In this document: positions 11,235 to 23,982 of the stretch, piece by piece
How the letters are laid out: each line of letters begins with the position of its first letter
Position numbering within the stretch: position 1 is the first letter of the stretch
From: Odontocerum albicorne
Taxonomy: Eukaryota; Arthropoda; Insecta; Trichoptera; Odontoceridae
Reading direction: 5' to 3'
NCBI GenBank assembly: GCA_949825065.1
Contig: OX463848.1
Location: 29,455,549 to 29,519,548 of the forward strand
Length of the DNA: 64,000 bases
The notes under the pieces: model-generated
What the model was told of the DNA's origin: nothing
The model's database searches: none
The model's input: only the letters and a program-made list of their open reading frames with translations
Translations under genes and position numbers: made by a program

Positions 11235-14200
11235 TTCATTTATCGCGAGTTGTCAATTACTCACACAACATTTATGTAATATCTTATTTGTACCTTGATA
11301 AAATACCCTCAAACAAATGTTTTAATTAAAAAATCATGCCCATAGATAAAAAAATATAATAATTGGTTATTTAGGCATTTCAGCCTATGGAGAAGATAAT
11401 TTGTGCCAAAGGCAGTGTATTAAAAGCATGAATGTAAAAAATGTAGGAACTACTATAGTAATAAATATTTGTTAAGTTTTGGTCAATGAATTTAGATAGG
11501 TGGGACATGTTGAACGGACGGTAGACATGTTAAATTAAGTAAAGATCATATGTGACGCGTATATGACACTCAAAAGAAACGTGATGCATGGTTTACTCTC
11601 CCGCCTCAAACGCGCATGTATAAATTTTTTTAATAATTCTAAGAAAATCCCATTTCAATGAGTACGCAAAGTCTGATAGATTTCAAAGTGAATATATCGT
11701 AAAATATTTTGATTGAGAATTGAAAAAAAAAATACTATTAAAACAAGTTACATAGGACGAACATTAAACGGGAAATAATGAATTGAAAAATAAACAAATA
11801 AAAGAGCAGTTTCGTAGAACTCAAAACGCTTTCAATAATAATTAATGTTCGACAGTTACTAAGCGCTATGAAAAGAATAAATTCAGATGTTAAAAGGTCT
11901 GAAAGTAAAACCATTATATGATTTCATCAGTTTTTATACTTAATTTTTTTATTTACATTTTGGTATCATTTAGATACTACATACACTTCTCAAATAAATA
12001 TAATACATATTGGTTTAACAATTCTTTCCAAACTAACAAATCATCTGCACACGTATTTATTTATCTTAATATATGTATATTCACTTTGCATGTATTTCCG
12101 ATATTCTCATAATTTCTGAATATTAATAGCATATGTTTTCCTTGGATAACGTACTTCCACAGCTTTACATAAAATATACATATTTTAGGTGAAATAATAA
12201 AAGCTAGATGAAAGCGTAATAGTGTGTATATATTATATTATATAACAACGCTTTCACCTACACCAGCGTACTTTTGTGTAGTGTCAGTTTTGCTACGTCC
12301 ATACAGCGTAATTATATGTACATATATAAAGAAATGCAATGCAACACTAGCCAAAAACTTAAAATAAGTTTATAATACAACACAACGCAGTATAAACCGA
12401 AAAGTAATGATTAAACTAAATCCCATTTTGTAAATACATGATCGTCGAAAACATAATTGAACTGAAACAAAAGTTTTACAACTACACTAGTACAAGTAAT
12501 AGGCGTGTTTTATTTTAAGTACTAAAAATCTCATTAATTTTAAGTACTTATTGAAAAACACTGTACTTAACTTTCTAGCTGTACCTCAAATGACAGAAAT
12601 GAACTAGAAAGTGATATCTTAAGAATTATGAATAAGATAGGTACACAGGTGTTTACATACATAATAAACATGGTCTTAGTTAATTAAATTACTCTTTTCA
12701 AGAGTTGAGACCCAGCAGTACTTTAAGAAAATGATAATTTTCAGCCATTCATTATGCGTGTCGACATTATCAAAGACCTAACCATAATTTTGAACAATAA
12801 ATTTACACTTACTACTAATATCGAGAGAACCATATATGCCTATAAATGGCGGTGTTGTTATGAGATCATTGTATAATTCACTTGTTTGTTACGATTCGAC
12901 TGCGGCTAAATGATATGGAACCCAAGAGGAATCCAGAACTTCCTGATAGTCGAATGAATCCAAAAGAGATTCCAGCGTCACTTTTATTGCAGAGAAATTG
13001 AAATTTTATCCTATGCTCTTTCCCACAATTTTTTATTGGTATACTAGGTATGAATCCTTTAACATTAGAAAACATCTACGCACCTATTTGTACGTATCTA
13101 TATACAAATTATTATTTTTTTTTTTTCGTTTTAACCTGGCGAGTTAATAACTGAAATAGCGATTCCTTTGTTAATTGTCTAGCTTTTGTTTAATATGCCA
13201 GACAACTATTTATGACATCGTGAATTAAGATTGTTTTGGGTGGCGTATTCACAAATACATTTCAATTTAGTTTAAGAGAATCATCCCTCGCACGCGGAAT
13301 AACCTTGTTAAACGAATATTCCGATATAGATTTGTTTTACATTTCGGTAGATAAACTTCATAAACATAACTGAACCACCTCTCATGAGTAATCGTTGATC
13401 ATATCGTGATTTCTTTTAAACTTTTATCTATTAAAGAAATTCATGAATTTTTATTTTTTATTTTAATTGAGTTAAACCTGTATTAAATTTTTTTTAATGC
13501 ATATTGTAAGTACTTAGCCAGTCAATACTGTGTATTTAAAGCACAGTTTAACTTTATAATAATTAAAATGAAGTAAAATAATATATACGAAAAGAATATA
13601 TGGGCAAATAAATATATAAATTAATTTACCACACAAATATCAATTACATTTATATATGTAGATAAATATAGGGTTATATTCATGGTATCTCAAAGAAGAT
13701 AATGAGAAAATAAATTTCTACGTTGACTTTTAAACGTTTCTTACAATTTATGACCATATCCGTATAATTATATTCAGTATCAGAAAGTCAAACATTAAAA
13801 TACAAATAGCGAAGTCCACATACTTTTACAATATATTTATCAAACTTTTATCTAAATTAAGGTACATGTTCAAATTTATCTAAATTAAGGTACATGTTAA
13901 GATTTCGCAAAGAGGACTTAAGCAATTATCTTATTGTCTAAACTAGTCCGGAGTCGGACTAGACATACTCCTAGTTAAATCTGTTCTACTTTCACAAATC
14001 AAGTAATCATTGTTTACTGTAGCAAAAAAATATGAATTAATCTCTTTTACGTAAGAACCAAATATAAAAACCGTTCACTTTTTAAAATCAGTAACTCGGA
14101 TAGTACATAATAAATCAAATTTAAACAATACAATTTATCGTCTGATTATCATTTCACACTCATCCTTTGTTTATGCAAACAATATGCATATTTCTTTCTT

Positions 14201-14985
14201 AATATCATATGGATCAATGCAATGAGAATCTCATTTCCGGTCATTCATAAATTTTTATGTCTTATTTAATTTTCAGTAAAAAATTAATGAATGTTGCAAT
14301 CGAAAAAAAGAATACCAAATCTTTCTTTTTATGGATGTATATTTTTTACTCTTCATTTATGACATAATATTCGTAACACATATAAGGTGTTAATTTATCG
14401 AAATTATTATATAATATTTAAACAAGGATGCGCCCAATAAGAATGTTTTTTTTTTAAATTAAGAAGTTAAGGTTACATTTTGTCACTAAATATGGAAAAA
14501 ACTGTTCCTCAAACATATTGTTGATTCTATATTATTAAACAAAAATAAAAAGGTAGTACTCGTAAATACCAATATATTTCATTGGTCTTGCAATTGTTAA
14601 ATAGGTGATCAAACCCAATTATGCAGTAGGTAAGGGCGCATTAATTATCACGCACATTACGGCGCATAATTACAATATATATGTTTTAATAATTTCTTAC
14701 CCATCACACTCCTTACACATGTACCAAGTCTCAGTTATCTTCTTGTGTTTAGTACACACCTTGCAAGTTCTGCAGGGGTTTTCTTTTTTTGTCAGTTGGT
14801 GGAATACGTATCAACACATAATTAGGCACGTTCATTGATATACTTTTTGGAGTATATGTCAATCCCTTCGTCTACTTAAACCCGGAGGCTGTAATTGGTT
14901 TCCAGATTCATACGTCACAAGTGTTATGATCTGACACTTCACTACACACTGATTGCGCGATGTTAGAATTCATACATATTTTCAT
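11235..14985. other. no gene recognised; small repeats only
   Basis: About 3.7 kb without a recognisable element. Small items: a 26-bp direct duplication around 13852-13900 ('atctaaattaaggtacatgt' twice) and a hairpin with arms ctagtccg/cggactag at 13943-13962. A less A+T-rich piece at 12880-13030 is open in one frame on each strand for about 60 codons but matches nothing I know. Confidence 0.5.
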
Positions 14986-14986
14986 T

Positions 14987-15548
14987 GTCCAGGGCAGCTG
15001 TCTGAAGCCTATGGCATCGTTATCCAATAGCCACTAGGTGGCATGTTGAAGGTTTTTTGATGGCGTAGCATAAATAATGGTAAGGAATGAAATTCTTCAG
15101 TACATTAATAAAAATACTTTATTTAAAAATCTAGGATTTCTAAATTACATGCATAATTTCTTGACACAACGGCTCGTTTTCTTACACGAAATTATTGGTT
15201 TTAGGGGAAACATAAAAAAAATTCTCGCTGCGTGACTCATTTTCTTAATAGAAATTATCAGTTTTTGAGGGGAAAAATCCAAAAAATTTTGTTGCGCAAA
15301 ATCTCGCTTTAGTTTTGAACAGGGCCTCCAATTTATATTGCGCGTGCGACCATGTAAGTAATTTGAATTGTAATGAAGCTATATAAAAGCCATTAAATAA
15401 ATATTTAATTTCTTAAAGATAGATTTTTCTTTAAAAAATCCACACCTCTATAAAAAAATCCTTGATCCGTAAGTAGCACGCGGACTGTCCAATACTTCAA
15501 AAAAAGTGACACTTCATTGCATATAGGTTGCCGACTGCTGGTCCAGGG
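14987..15548. mobile_element. hAT-type MITE with 8-bp target duplication
   Basis: The element spans 14995-15540 (546 bp). Its left end is 'cagctgtctgaagcctatgg'; the reverse complement of its right end is 'cagcagtcggcaacctatat', about 16 of 20 matching. Both sides carry the octamer gtccaggg (14987-14994 and 15541-15548). The CAG..GTCGGCAACCT end is the common hAT terminus. No transposase frame is present. Termini differ from the 9.9-kb element, so the two belong to different hAT subfamilies. Confidence 0.92.
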
Positions 15549-15649
15549 TATTATCTATGTCAGAAATCAGATATTAGAAAAATATAGTCTAAAGATTGGA
15601 TTGTAAAGAAAAATATTTACTGGATGGCAGGAATTTATTTTTGTATTTT

Positions 15650-15990
15650 TTTCCTCGTGCTGAAGGTTTGTGAAGTTACACCTGTCTGATTCCGTCTTTT
15701 ACATTTATTTTAAATTTGTTTTTCAATTGCTAGTCTTTTCTGTTAATATTTTTTGCTCGGTGCAGGCTGTGCACCCGTGGACGGCCCCGTATTGTGTTAG
15801 TGACATATGATTTTATACAATTTGGTACCAGATTCTTTCTGATTTAATAATTTTTTTTTAATATTTTTTCATTTTTTAATATATTCTGTTCTTTTTAACG
15901 TATTTAACACTCCCTACTAATTCTTTTATTGTTGTTTTAAGGTACATTGTACCGTTTATTTATATAAATAAATAAATAAAAATGTCATTT
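15650..15990 (+). repeat. retroposon 3' end (family R3), plus copy
   Basis: Shared landmarks with three other copies are 'acacctgtctgattccgtct', 'gtggacggccccgtattgtg' followed by ttagt, a T-rich stretch, 'ggtacattgtaccgttt' and a terminal 'ataaataaataaataaa'. A constant end with a short (TAAA)n tail is typical of the 3' untranslated region of a non-LTR retrotransposon or of a SINE using its machinery. No coding part is visible. Confidence 0.7.
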
Positions 15991-16149
15991 TTATATATAA
16001 CGTATCATGTAAAAACACGGAACCGGGACTCCGCCGCAAATCTAGTGTATCACGTTAAAACACGGGATCGGGATACAAAGCGTTGATAAAGATGGTCATT
16101 TGATGTTTTTAAATAAACCAAAAAAGTATTTTATACTTTTGATACTCGT

Positions 16150-16320
16150 TTATATGTTAACGATAATGTGCAAATTTTCGTTGCTCTGCAGATTCTCTGG
16201 GTAATATGAACCTGTAGTTAAGTTGAAAATAAAATTGCGTTTTACATTTTAACTAGGTAAAGTGTTAACTAACTAGTTAATGTGAAAATTGCTAAACATC
16301 CCAAGTATCCAGTCGGTAAT
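16150..16320 (+). repeat. dispersed repeat R5, uninterrupted copy
   Basis: It shares with 20385-20475 and 21194-21240 the strings 'aataatgtgc' (here 'gataatgtgc'), 'gattctctgggtaatatgaa', and 'taactaactagttaatg' followed by '...actaaacatc'. Here the halves are contiguous, giving a related empty site for the element at 20478-21191. Confidence 0.6.
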
Positions 16321-16329
16321 GGACAATAA

Positions 16330-17695
16330 TTTTCGAATATGAGAAATATTTGACTCAATTATATATTTTTTTATAATTACTCATTATTACAAATTAAAGA
16401 AATTTCATGATTACTTTATTAAATAAAAATAAAGAAACAACTTATTACCTTATTGATTTAAGAATCAAAACATAGAACTTTAAGGACCAATAGCGTTCCT
16501 TCTCAATTTATTAAGAAATATTTTTTCACAGTTCAGTTCAATCCCACCACCACCCAAGCTGTTATAGGAGAAAAAATAAGCCCCTTCCCAGCGCGATCTA
16601 CGAGTACGTTAGAAAATAGAAATTTTCTTTAGTTATTAAGGGCGTTACGTTACTTAGTGACGATTAAGAAATTACCGATAAAGGACTCACACCCTTGGCC
16701 AGGCCGAAGTCTTTTTTTTATAAAAATATTTACCTTCGGTGAGCCTCTGTTTCATACGAAAACCTTATCAAGGCAACAGCAGCGCAAGGCAACCACATGT
16801 CTAAATATATTTCCTACCACTCTCCGTTGTATTTTGTAACATTGCAAAATTACACTTTCAATAATTGTACTTTATAATTTCGTATGATCCATCAATAATG
16901 CTGAAAATTCAACTATTTGGGTTAAAAGCCAATTACCTAAATAAATTGTACTTTAATCGATTCTTACATTTTATTCTTTATAATTATAGTATTTCCAAAT
17001 TGAGTTTATTGAAAATTTCACTTTGCAACAACCAAAAAGAATTGTTATACTCGTAATTATAGTGCTTTGCATTATTTACGAAGACTCCCCTGTAAGCTTT
17101 TAATTTAATTGCAATAACCTTTAATAATTTATAGAATAATATCACTTATCAATATTTGCTAAAAGTACCTTAAACGTTTTTATTTTAGTGGCAATACGCA
17201 ACAATAATTGTATCAATCATACAATAATTGTTAGATATTGCAATAAAATATACTTTATTTTTTATGTTCTTTCCAAGTCTGCCTTCCAATGCTTTCATTA
17301 ACTTCAATGTCTTGAATTGTTTAATTTTGATAAAAAAATAACTTTTTATATTCTTCAATCAGTATCGATTTTTTTATAATTTTTAAAATATTTTTTTATA
17401 TAATTTTTGATGTTACACTTATTACGACGAACTCACGGAAACCGACAAAGTAATTCAATATTCCATGCTGGCGAGTGGATTAGTTTTCGGGGGTTATTAT
17501 CAATTTACATCACGTAACATCATAATATCGCGTAACATCGTATTACCTGTTAACATCGCGTAACATCGTAACATATCAGTAACAATATATTTTTCTCTCC
17601 CGCTAATCCAAAATAGTGGCTACTGGAAGAAATCTTTCACTAAAACTTAAAATCCTTGTACATTTATATGTATTACATTTACATATCGATTTTAA
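16330..17695. other. no gene recognised; degenerate short repeat at 17508-17575
   Basis: At 17508-17575 the words 'cacgtaacatc', 'cgcgtaacatcg', 'cgcgtaacatcg' and 'taacatatc' recur, a decayed array with a unit of about 15-20 bp. A 60-codon frame at 16657-16839 (+) lies in less A+T-rich sequence but shows no known domain. Confidence 0.5.
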
Positions 17696-17699
17696 GTAC

Positions 17700-17880
17700 A
17701 GTAACCCCTCCATTCAAGCGAGTTATTGGTTCCAGTAAAACAGTGCGTAAATGAAAACGAAGAACACTTCCACACGGAATAAAACCTTGAAAACCACTGG
17801 AGTAAGCAATAAACCCACAGTTTGTCATCGTACATATTCAAAGTACTCTACCGATCGTGTAAAGACAACACTCACACCAG
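17700..17880 (-). repeat. SINE-2 body fragment
   Basis: 'aaaaccactggagtaagcaa' then 'acccacagtttgtcatcg' match the minus-orientation SINE-2 bodies at 38350-38390 and 61988-62030. It abuts the SINE-1 copy that follows. Confidence 0.6.
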
Positions 17881-17881
17881 A

Positions 17882-18005
17882 CTTATTATTTTATCAAACT
17901 CAAACCCTTTTTAAAATCTATTTTTGGATATCATCTGGCCGGAATCAAACCCAAAATCTCCATGTAGAAGATCAGCATCTCACAAAGTGAACCACGAGAA
18001 ACAAA
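17882..18005 (-). repeat. SINE-1 fragment
   Basis: 'ggccggaatcaaacccaaaa' then 'atcagcatctcacaaa' and 'gaaccacgag' are the reverse complement of a SINE-1 head. The body is truncated after the 'ctttttaaaatc' segment. Confidence 0.6.
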
Positions 18006-18399
18006 TAATTAATTCTGAGTGGTTTGTATGTAAATGTGTTATTTATATACTCGTTTTAAATTTGGTTTTTTTTTTGACAATTTCAACGGAGTTTTCAGAA
18101 TTTTCAAATTCTTGTCTAGACAATAAATAGCCTTCCACATTGTTAATCTGATAAACTCAATAAAGAATTATTTATTACATTTTTTATTACTTTTTAAGTC
18201 GTGACAATGCAGTTTGCCTAAATTGCATCGATTACTACACACAAGATGATTAACTGCCCCCATTCGTTATTTTAAACAATCGACAGCCTTGGTTATATGT
18301 GATATATTATAATCTTATGGATTCGAACGTAAACCAATGAAATTCATGAACCTTTAATCACTTCGTTAGCAGAAAATTTTAAGTTCATTATACACATAT

Positions 18400-18800
18400 A
18401 CATACTTAAAATCACGCCGTTTCCCTGTCAGGGTAGGGAGAGGAGAGAGTGTCAGACTTGACTATCGCGACACTCATTTTTTGCCTCTTCTGCATCCATA
18501 ATAAGCCTTTTCACACTCGTATCCTACTTCCTACGATTTCACTTACTTTACACATTTCCTTTTTTCATAATATCTTTCATTTGATCCAATCATACTTTCC
18601 GTGGTCTTCCTTTACCACGTTTTCCAGCCACATTTGCGTTATACATTTGTTGTATTGGTCTTACTTAGTTTATTATTACTACGTGCCCTAACTATCTGAG
18701 TGGTCTGTTTGATCTTGCTCAAATACATCAGCCTTAAGTTGCATCCTTTCCTAATCACTTCATTTTGTATTCTGCCATAAATTATCCCCCAATGTATTAT
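18400..18800 (-). pseudogene. LINE-A 3' end
   Basis: It begins with the reverse of the LINE-A 3' tail ('atacatacttaaaatcacgc', 'tttccctgtcagggtagg') and runs back through the C-terminal coding piece to about 'ERMNE' and 'gaagtgattaggaaagga' (18745-18760). The CCCTGTCAGGG hairpin is intact. Frames are broken. Confidence 0.75.
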
Positions 18801-19177
18801 TTCTTCTCAGTGAAAAACTACCTTATAGCAATATAAGTATATTATGTACAAAATAATAATATGATAATGTAAAATTTGATTACATTACGTTCATTATATT
18901 ACAGAAAAATAATTTTATGTAAAATAGTTGAAAAAAACCTAAACTTGAATATATTCCCGATAATTTGGAAAATGGTATGTATGTTATTATCTCAAAATTT
19001 AATTTGAAAGCTACACATACATTTGATTAATTTAAAATAATTTTGTTTTCTTATCTTGGAGACGAATTTTGATATTCAAGTTAATTTTCACACAGTAATA
19101 ATATGACGCATAATTTCGCTTAGTTTTGTCTTGCCAATATCGGTAAACTTGAACAGAATACGAAAACAGGAAAAGCT

Positions 19178-19345
19178 TTTTTTCTCTCTTCCAAACCAGG
19201 AGCGTGGGTTAGATTTGTGTTTGAACTCAGATTTTTTTCAATAACAAATTATCCAGTCTGATTTTCACGTAAGGCCTCTTAAGCATATTTCTAATTGGTT
19301 AAAAAAATCAAATGACAATAAATATGCCGGGTTGTGCTGAATACA
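19178..19345 (+). repeat. SINE-1 copy
   Basis: Head remnant 'cttccaaaccaggagcgtgg', body 'ccagtctgattttcacgtaa' followed by ggcctctt, then 'caaatgacaataaatatgcc' and 'gggttgt'. The A-box half of the head is lost. Confidence 0.7.
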
Positions 19346-19374
19346 AGGTTAGTATAATTCAGTATAGTACAATA

Positions 19375-19555
19375 ATTTCTATGAAGACCAAAGAAACTAT
19401 GATTGAATCGAGTGAATGATATTTTGAAATAAGGATAAGTTGCATGAAAAGATGTATGGATATTGAAGTGGCGAAATATGTGTGACGCGATAGAAAAGTC
19501 TGGCACTCTCTCCTCTCAGCCTACATCGACTGGGAGACGGTATAATGGTATGTGT
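19375..19555 (+). pseudogene. LINE-A 3' terminal fragment
   Basis: 'gattgaatcgagtgaatgat' then 'atggatattgaagtggcgaa' then 'gaaaagtctggcactctctc' and 'gactgggagacggtataatg' followed by gtatgtg. It starts directly after the SINE-1 copy, within 35 bases. Confidence 0.75.
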
Positions 19556-19559
19556 TTTC

Positions 19560-20380
19560 GTATTTCTATGAACGGTTAGAAACGGAGCAAAAAGAAATCA
19601 CTTGTAAAAACCAGTTACAATAACTCAGATATATTGTGCAGTTTTCTATGTATTTATACATGACCAATTAATTGTAAATTCGATTGAATGATACTAATCA
19701 GTTAACTGACACGAAAAACACATCGTAAGTTTTTATCTTGCTAGAAATTTGGTCGAATGCGCTAGCCAGATGTTAAAAAATCAATTATGTTTAAAAAAAT
19801 GTGAAAAGAAAATCATTCATTTAGAGATAAATTAAATTAATGTTTTCGTGAAGTATTTTTAGCAGATGATCAAGATACTGATAAAGCGAAATTTCAACTG
19901 ATGGAAATGTAAAAAATGTGAAAAAAAGAACGGCATGTTTGATGAGATATATGTGGGTGTGGATAAGGCAAAGGCTATATATGTGGACAATTGTGGAGAT
20001 CTGTCATATGTGTCTAATTTAAATGATACCGTGCTGATAAATATTAATGTATGTATGTAAATTAACACATAATTTAAATAACAAACTAATATTTATTTTC
20101 TATAGTATAAACTTTACAATTGAAAATATTTTTCAATGAAAAGACGAACTGAAGAATACAAGGATGTTGAAATGAATAAACCCACCTTTTTTATATAGAG
20201 AACAACTGTACGAGGCAAAGGCTATAACGATGTAATCTTAATCCATAATTTCAAAATACATATATTGTAATGTATAGGTGTAGACAATACTACCTAGCAA
20301 GCTTATTGACATGTGGCAAATCCAAGTATTCACGCCATACACGAATATTGCGAAGACGAGAGACTTAACTAGGCAAGCAC
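19560..20380. other. no feature recognised
   Basis: A+T-rich, with no open frame or shared repeat seen before the R5 copy. Confidence 0.5.
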
Positions 20381-20384
20381 TCGT

Positions 20385-21240
20385 ATTAACAATAATGTGC
20401 GAATTTCTTTATCTGCCGATTCTCTAGGTAATGTGAACATATATTTTACCTTAGTTTTAAAACAAAAATGCACTGTATAGATCATTCAGTCGGAAGACTC
20501 ATTTTGCAATAGTGAGAGTAATAAACTTATGTAGTGGGTATTGGTTTTAGAATACTACGCGATTGGTTCGCGCAGAGCGCACGTTTGTATTGTTGTTAAA
20601 ATAATCGGTTATTAGAAAAACATTACCATGTCTAAATTAGGAGTGCGATTTTTGTCTAACGTAATGTATAATTCAATTTTTTTTCGAAAGCTAAGAATGT
20701 ACTTTGGTATAACTTAAAGTTTCCTAGAATTTAGTATCACTCCATCCACTATTATTTTTAAACTTTATTATTTGGCATTGCAATTATGATACATTAATAT
20801 GTTAAATAATCTTACATTCATTATATTTTTATGTGCAATCTTATTAAAGCTGACGAACATTTTTACTTTATAATACATACTTGTACTTATATTTATATTT
20901 AATCTTGAAAAATTTCATTATTGTTATTTAATGTTTCCTAGAATCTGACATGCCTAAACAATTAATATGTGAAATAAACTAACTAAAATTTTATTTTTAT
21001 GATTACTACAATTTAAGCTAGCAGCAATTTTAATTTACAAAACATATCAGTTCATTTCAATGTTGAAATATAAAATATTATTTTTATATTTTTTAACTTT
21101 TTCACTTCGTTAAAAAAGTAAAGTAACAAGATTTTGTAAACGCACTGTTACTCACACTATTACAAAATGAGTCTTCTGGCTGAATGATCTATATCCTTTA
21201 ACTAACTAGTTAATGCATACGTTACTAAACATCGTTTGAT
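20385..21240 (+). repeat. dispersed repeat R5, split by a DNA transposon
   Basis: Left part 20385-20475 ('aataatgtgcgaatttc', 'gattctctaggtaatgtgaa') and right part 21194-21240 ('taactaactagttaatgc', 'actaaacatcg') together correspond to 16150-16320. The interruption is the TA-flanked element at 20478-21191. A weaker third relative may lie at 21600-21730. Confidence 0.6.
20476..21193. mobile_element. 714-bp element with 46-bp inverted ends and TA target duplication
   Basis: The ends are 'tagatcattcagtcggaaga' (from 20478) and, in reverse complement, 'tagatcattcagccagaaga' (to 21191). The match continues through 'ctcattttg.aatagtg.gagtaa' with about 41 of 46 bases equal. TA lies outside each end (20476-20477 and 21192-21193). 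Long inverted ends with a TA duplication fit a Tc1/mariner-superfamily MITE. The interior is A+T-rich with no transposase. Confidence 0.85.
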
Positions 21241-21244
21241 AGAA

Positions 21245-22235
21245 ATCGAATTTTATCTCATATACACAAAGATTACCTAATAAATGCATACGTGTTCTTA
21301 TATACCTAATTCGCATGTAATGTATTTTACGTATACAATTTACTATCAACAAGTTAGATCTTATTTGCGTAACATTTTGTAGCAATTTGTAAACGTAAAA
21401 TGTAAAGTTTATAACAATATTTATAATGTCCAGGAAACACTATTAATCTAGAAATGAGATAAAGTTTTTTTTTAAAGTTTCTTTGAAACGAAAACAAATA
21501 CAGCTTTTTAAACAGTTTTGGGCGTATAATATGCTCGACCCGTTAATATGAAAATTAACTACTCAAAGGGAGAAATAATATTTTTTTTCGTACTTGAACG
21601 TTATGATTCAGTTAATGCATCAATAGTTAACTAGGCGCTGTAACATTAACGACTTCCTAAGATTAACGTGAACATGTACATTTAGTTTTATTCTATAAAA
21701 GTCTTAAACGCATATATACGAGTACTTAATGGATAAAAAAAATATTTGAACATTCCCTTAACGACAAGAGAGTTAAATAAACCTCACACGTGTATCAAAT
21801 CCGCCTCGAAATATTTTTGAAAGGCGAATGAAAGTTCTTATTTTTTCAAGGTAATTTCCATAATAATTTAATATATGTTTTATGTTTTTAATTCCGCTTA
21901 AAAGGCTTTGAATTGTATATTTTAATTTATTTCTACTGTACAAGAACCCATATCAATTAATTATCCAACCAAGGTTATTAATAAATTATTATCAACACGC
22001 TCTAGCTTTAAAAATGTTTTAAATTTTAAAAGAGGTACAGTACAAAATCTGTGAAATCAACTTTTATTGGCACGCTTGAAGTAAACTTATAAATATTGGC
22101 AGTAATTCAGGTTTTTTATCTGTTCTCGAAGCTCTTGAATACTAAGCAAATTGTGTCTTGGCAAGATATAAATAACCATTCACCAACACTAGTTTTTACT
22201 TAATATAAACTTTATCGTCTTACAACTTTTCTAAT
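21245..22235. other. no gene recognised
   Basis: A+T-rich; possible weak R5 relative at 21600-21730. Nothing else seen. Confidence 0.5.
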
Positions 22236-22239
22236 AATT

Positions 22240-22760
22240 AAAGGTGCATAATATGTAATAACTGCACGATTAATTCGTACTATGCATCTTTCAACGTTTT
22301 TTTAACAACGGTTCTGAACTGCTATAAAATATTATGGTACAAAACGATGATTGCATATAAAATATTCAAGAAAAGAAAAAAAAAATCTTCTGTATATACA
22401 TTAAGTATTAGTTTCCCAAATAAAGGACGGCATTAAACACAACAATACTGCCGCAACATACTACCAGGCAGCTGAATGTCGCAGTTGTAAAATCTTCACA
22501 CACGACTTTTATTTATTCTAGACACACCAGAACGTGCATAAAGTGAAATTATTTAAATTAATAAGCGCGTTCCTCATTTAATACAGAGAATTAAAAAAAC
22601 AATACATCTGTTATTACAAATCAGAACTATTTAAATTATTGTATAATGCTATTTGGGTGACATCTACTTTTAGATTTCACATTTTGTTATTCCCTTTGGA
22701 CACTCTTCTAAATATTTTTGGATAATTATTATTATAATTTCTGCATTCGACCTTCAAAAA
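22240..22760 (+). repeat. dispersed repeat R4, copy 1
   Basis: Collinear with 37080-37460. Paired landmarks are 'ggacggcattaaacacaaca'/'agaccgcaataaacagaaca', 'gcagctgaatgtcg'/'gatagctgaatgtcaa', 'tgtaaaatcttcac'/'tataaaatcttcac', 'gggtgacatcta'/'gggacatctg' and a final 'atatttttggataatt'/'atatatttgggcaatt'. No coding sense or terminal structure is visible, so the element type is unknown. Confidence 0.6.
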
Positions 22761-22769
22761 CGGTATTAA

Positions 22770-23720
22770 ATATAGAAAATTAATAAAATAATGACCAGCA
22801 TTCAAATAAATAGTATACCTTGGAATTTAAGTTTGGGTAAATATGTTAATGCCAAATATCAATGTTCTAGTATTATGACAAATAGGTGAAATTTGCGTTT
22901 AAGGAATCAAGTCACTTTATTACAGGCCTGGCCTAGTCAAGTGATTCTCTATACCTGCAAAATGGAGAGTTTTACCAATGTTACGACTATGTATATACTT
23001 GTATTTTTTGGTTCATCTTTTCACTCTGAACGATATTTTAATTTCATTACTTGTCATTGTTTTGTATGTATTATTAAACATGGTATATCTGACGAGTTTG
23101 TTGTTTTACAGTATTTTCTTCCAACCAACCAGCAAATTTTAATCGTAAATGACACATTTAAATCAAAGTATGTGTATATTATGGTTAAATTACAGACATA
23201 TTAGTAAAGCTGTCAAATCTCTACACCTTCCTATTCACACGCACTGACGTGCATTATCTACAACCTGTACATCTCGTGACACATGCTTTTTTGTTTCTCA
23301 TACATTTTAACTTTTTCTCAATTAAAATTTCATATTTTATCGGAATTTCGATCACTTTCCAAGAACACTAGATAAATTTTTAATTTTTATACAAAACTCG
23401 ACAATTTCTATTTAGAGAATGTTATGAAAAAATCAGACATTTTTAAGCGCTACGTCTAAATTTAATTTGTATTTATAATTGTGTGCAAAAATATTTTTGC
23501 ACATTTCAGAATAATATTAATTTAATAGCCACTAAACAAACGCTTTTAAAAATTTGGCTCTGAATTATTATCACTGAATTTATCATTCAACGTCGCTATA
23601 ATTAAAATTTGTGTCTAAAAATCAGATTGTATTATTAATGCAACAGTCTGGTATTAAAAACAATTATCACATTGCAAATACCCACACTTACAAAACATAC
23701 ATATCATCAAGCCGTGGTAG
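22770..23720. other. no feature recognised
   Basis: The open frame at 22893-23204 (+) begins at a non-ATG codon, has chance-like composition and is not supported as a gene. Confidence 0.5.
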
Positions 23721-23721
23721 G

Positions 23722-23882
23722 CAGATATAATAAATTACCTCACTTTTTTTTTATCTATTTGTATAGTACATACTCACTTAAGACCTCTTTAACACCATTC
23801 TGGTTGGCTGGAAGATATTGTCACATGGCAATAAGTCCACCAGATTATACTTTATATTACTTATAAAGTATACAAATATACC
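23722..23882 (+). repeat. SINE-1 body and tail
   Basis: 'actcacttaagacctcttta' then 'ttctggttggctggaagata' then 'tcacatggcaataagtccac' and 'cagattatac' are the standard SINE-1 3' half. The head is replaced by T-rich sequence. Confidence 0.75.
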
Positions 23883-23982
23883 CTTGCGGGCAAAGCACCA
23901 CTTGGAAATTTCTTCAAACCAACTAGAAAGATTGCAAAAGGTCTTGATGAGAAAAAGGAGGATAGGCAACGTTTTTTTGCGT

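Noticed and set aside
22893..23204. 103-codon plus-strand frame
   Set aside because: Begins at a non-ATG codon, has composition like surrounding A+T-rich DNA, and shows no domain or splice context.
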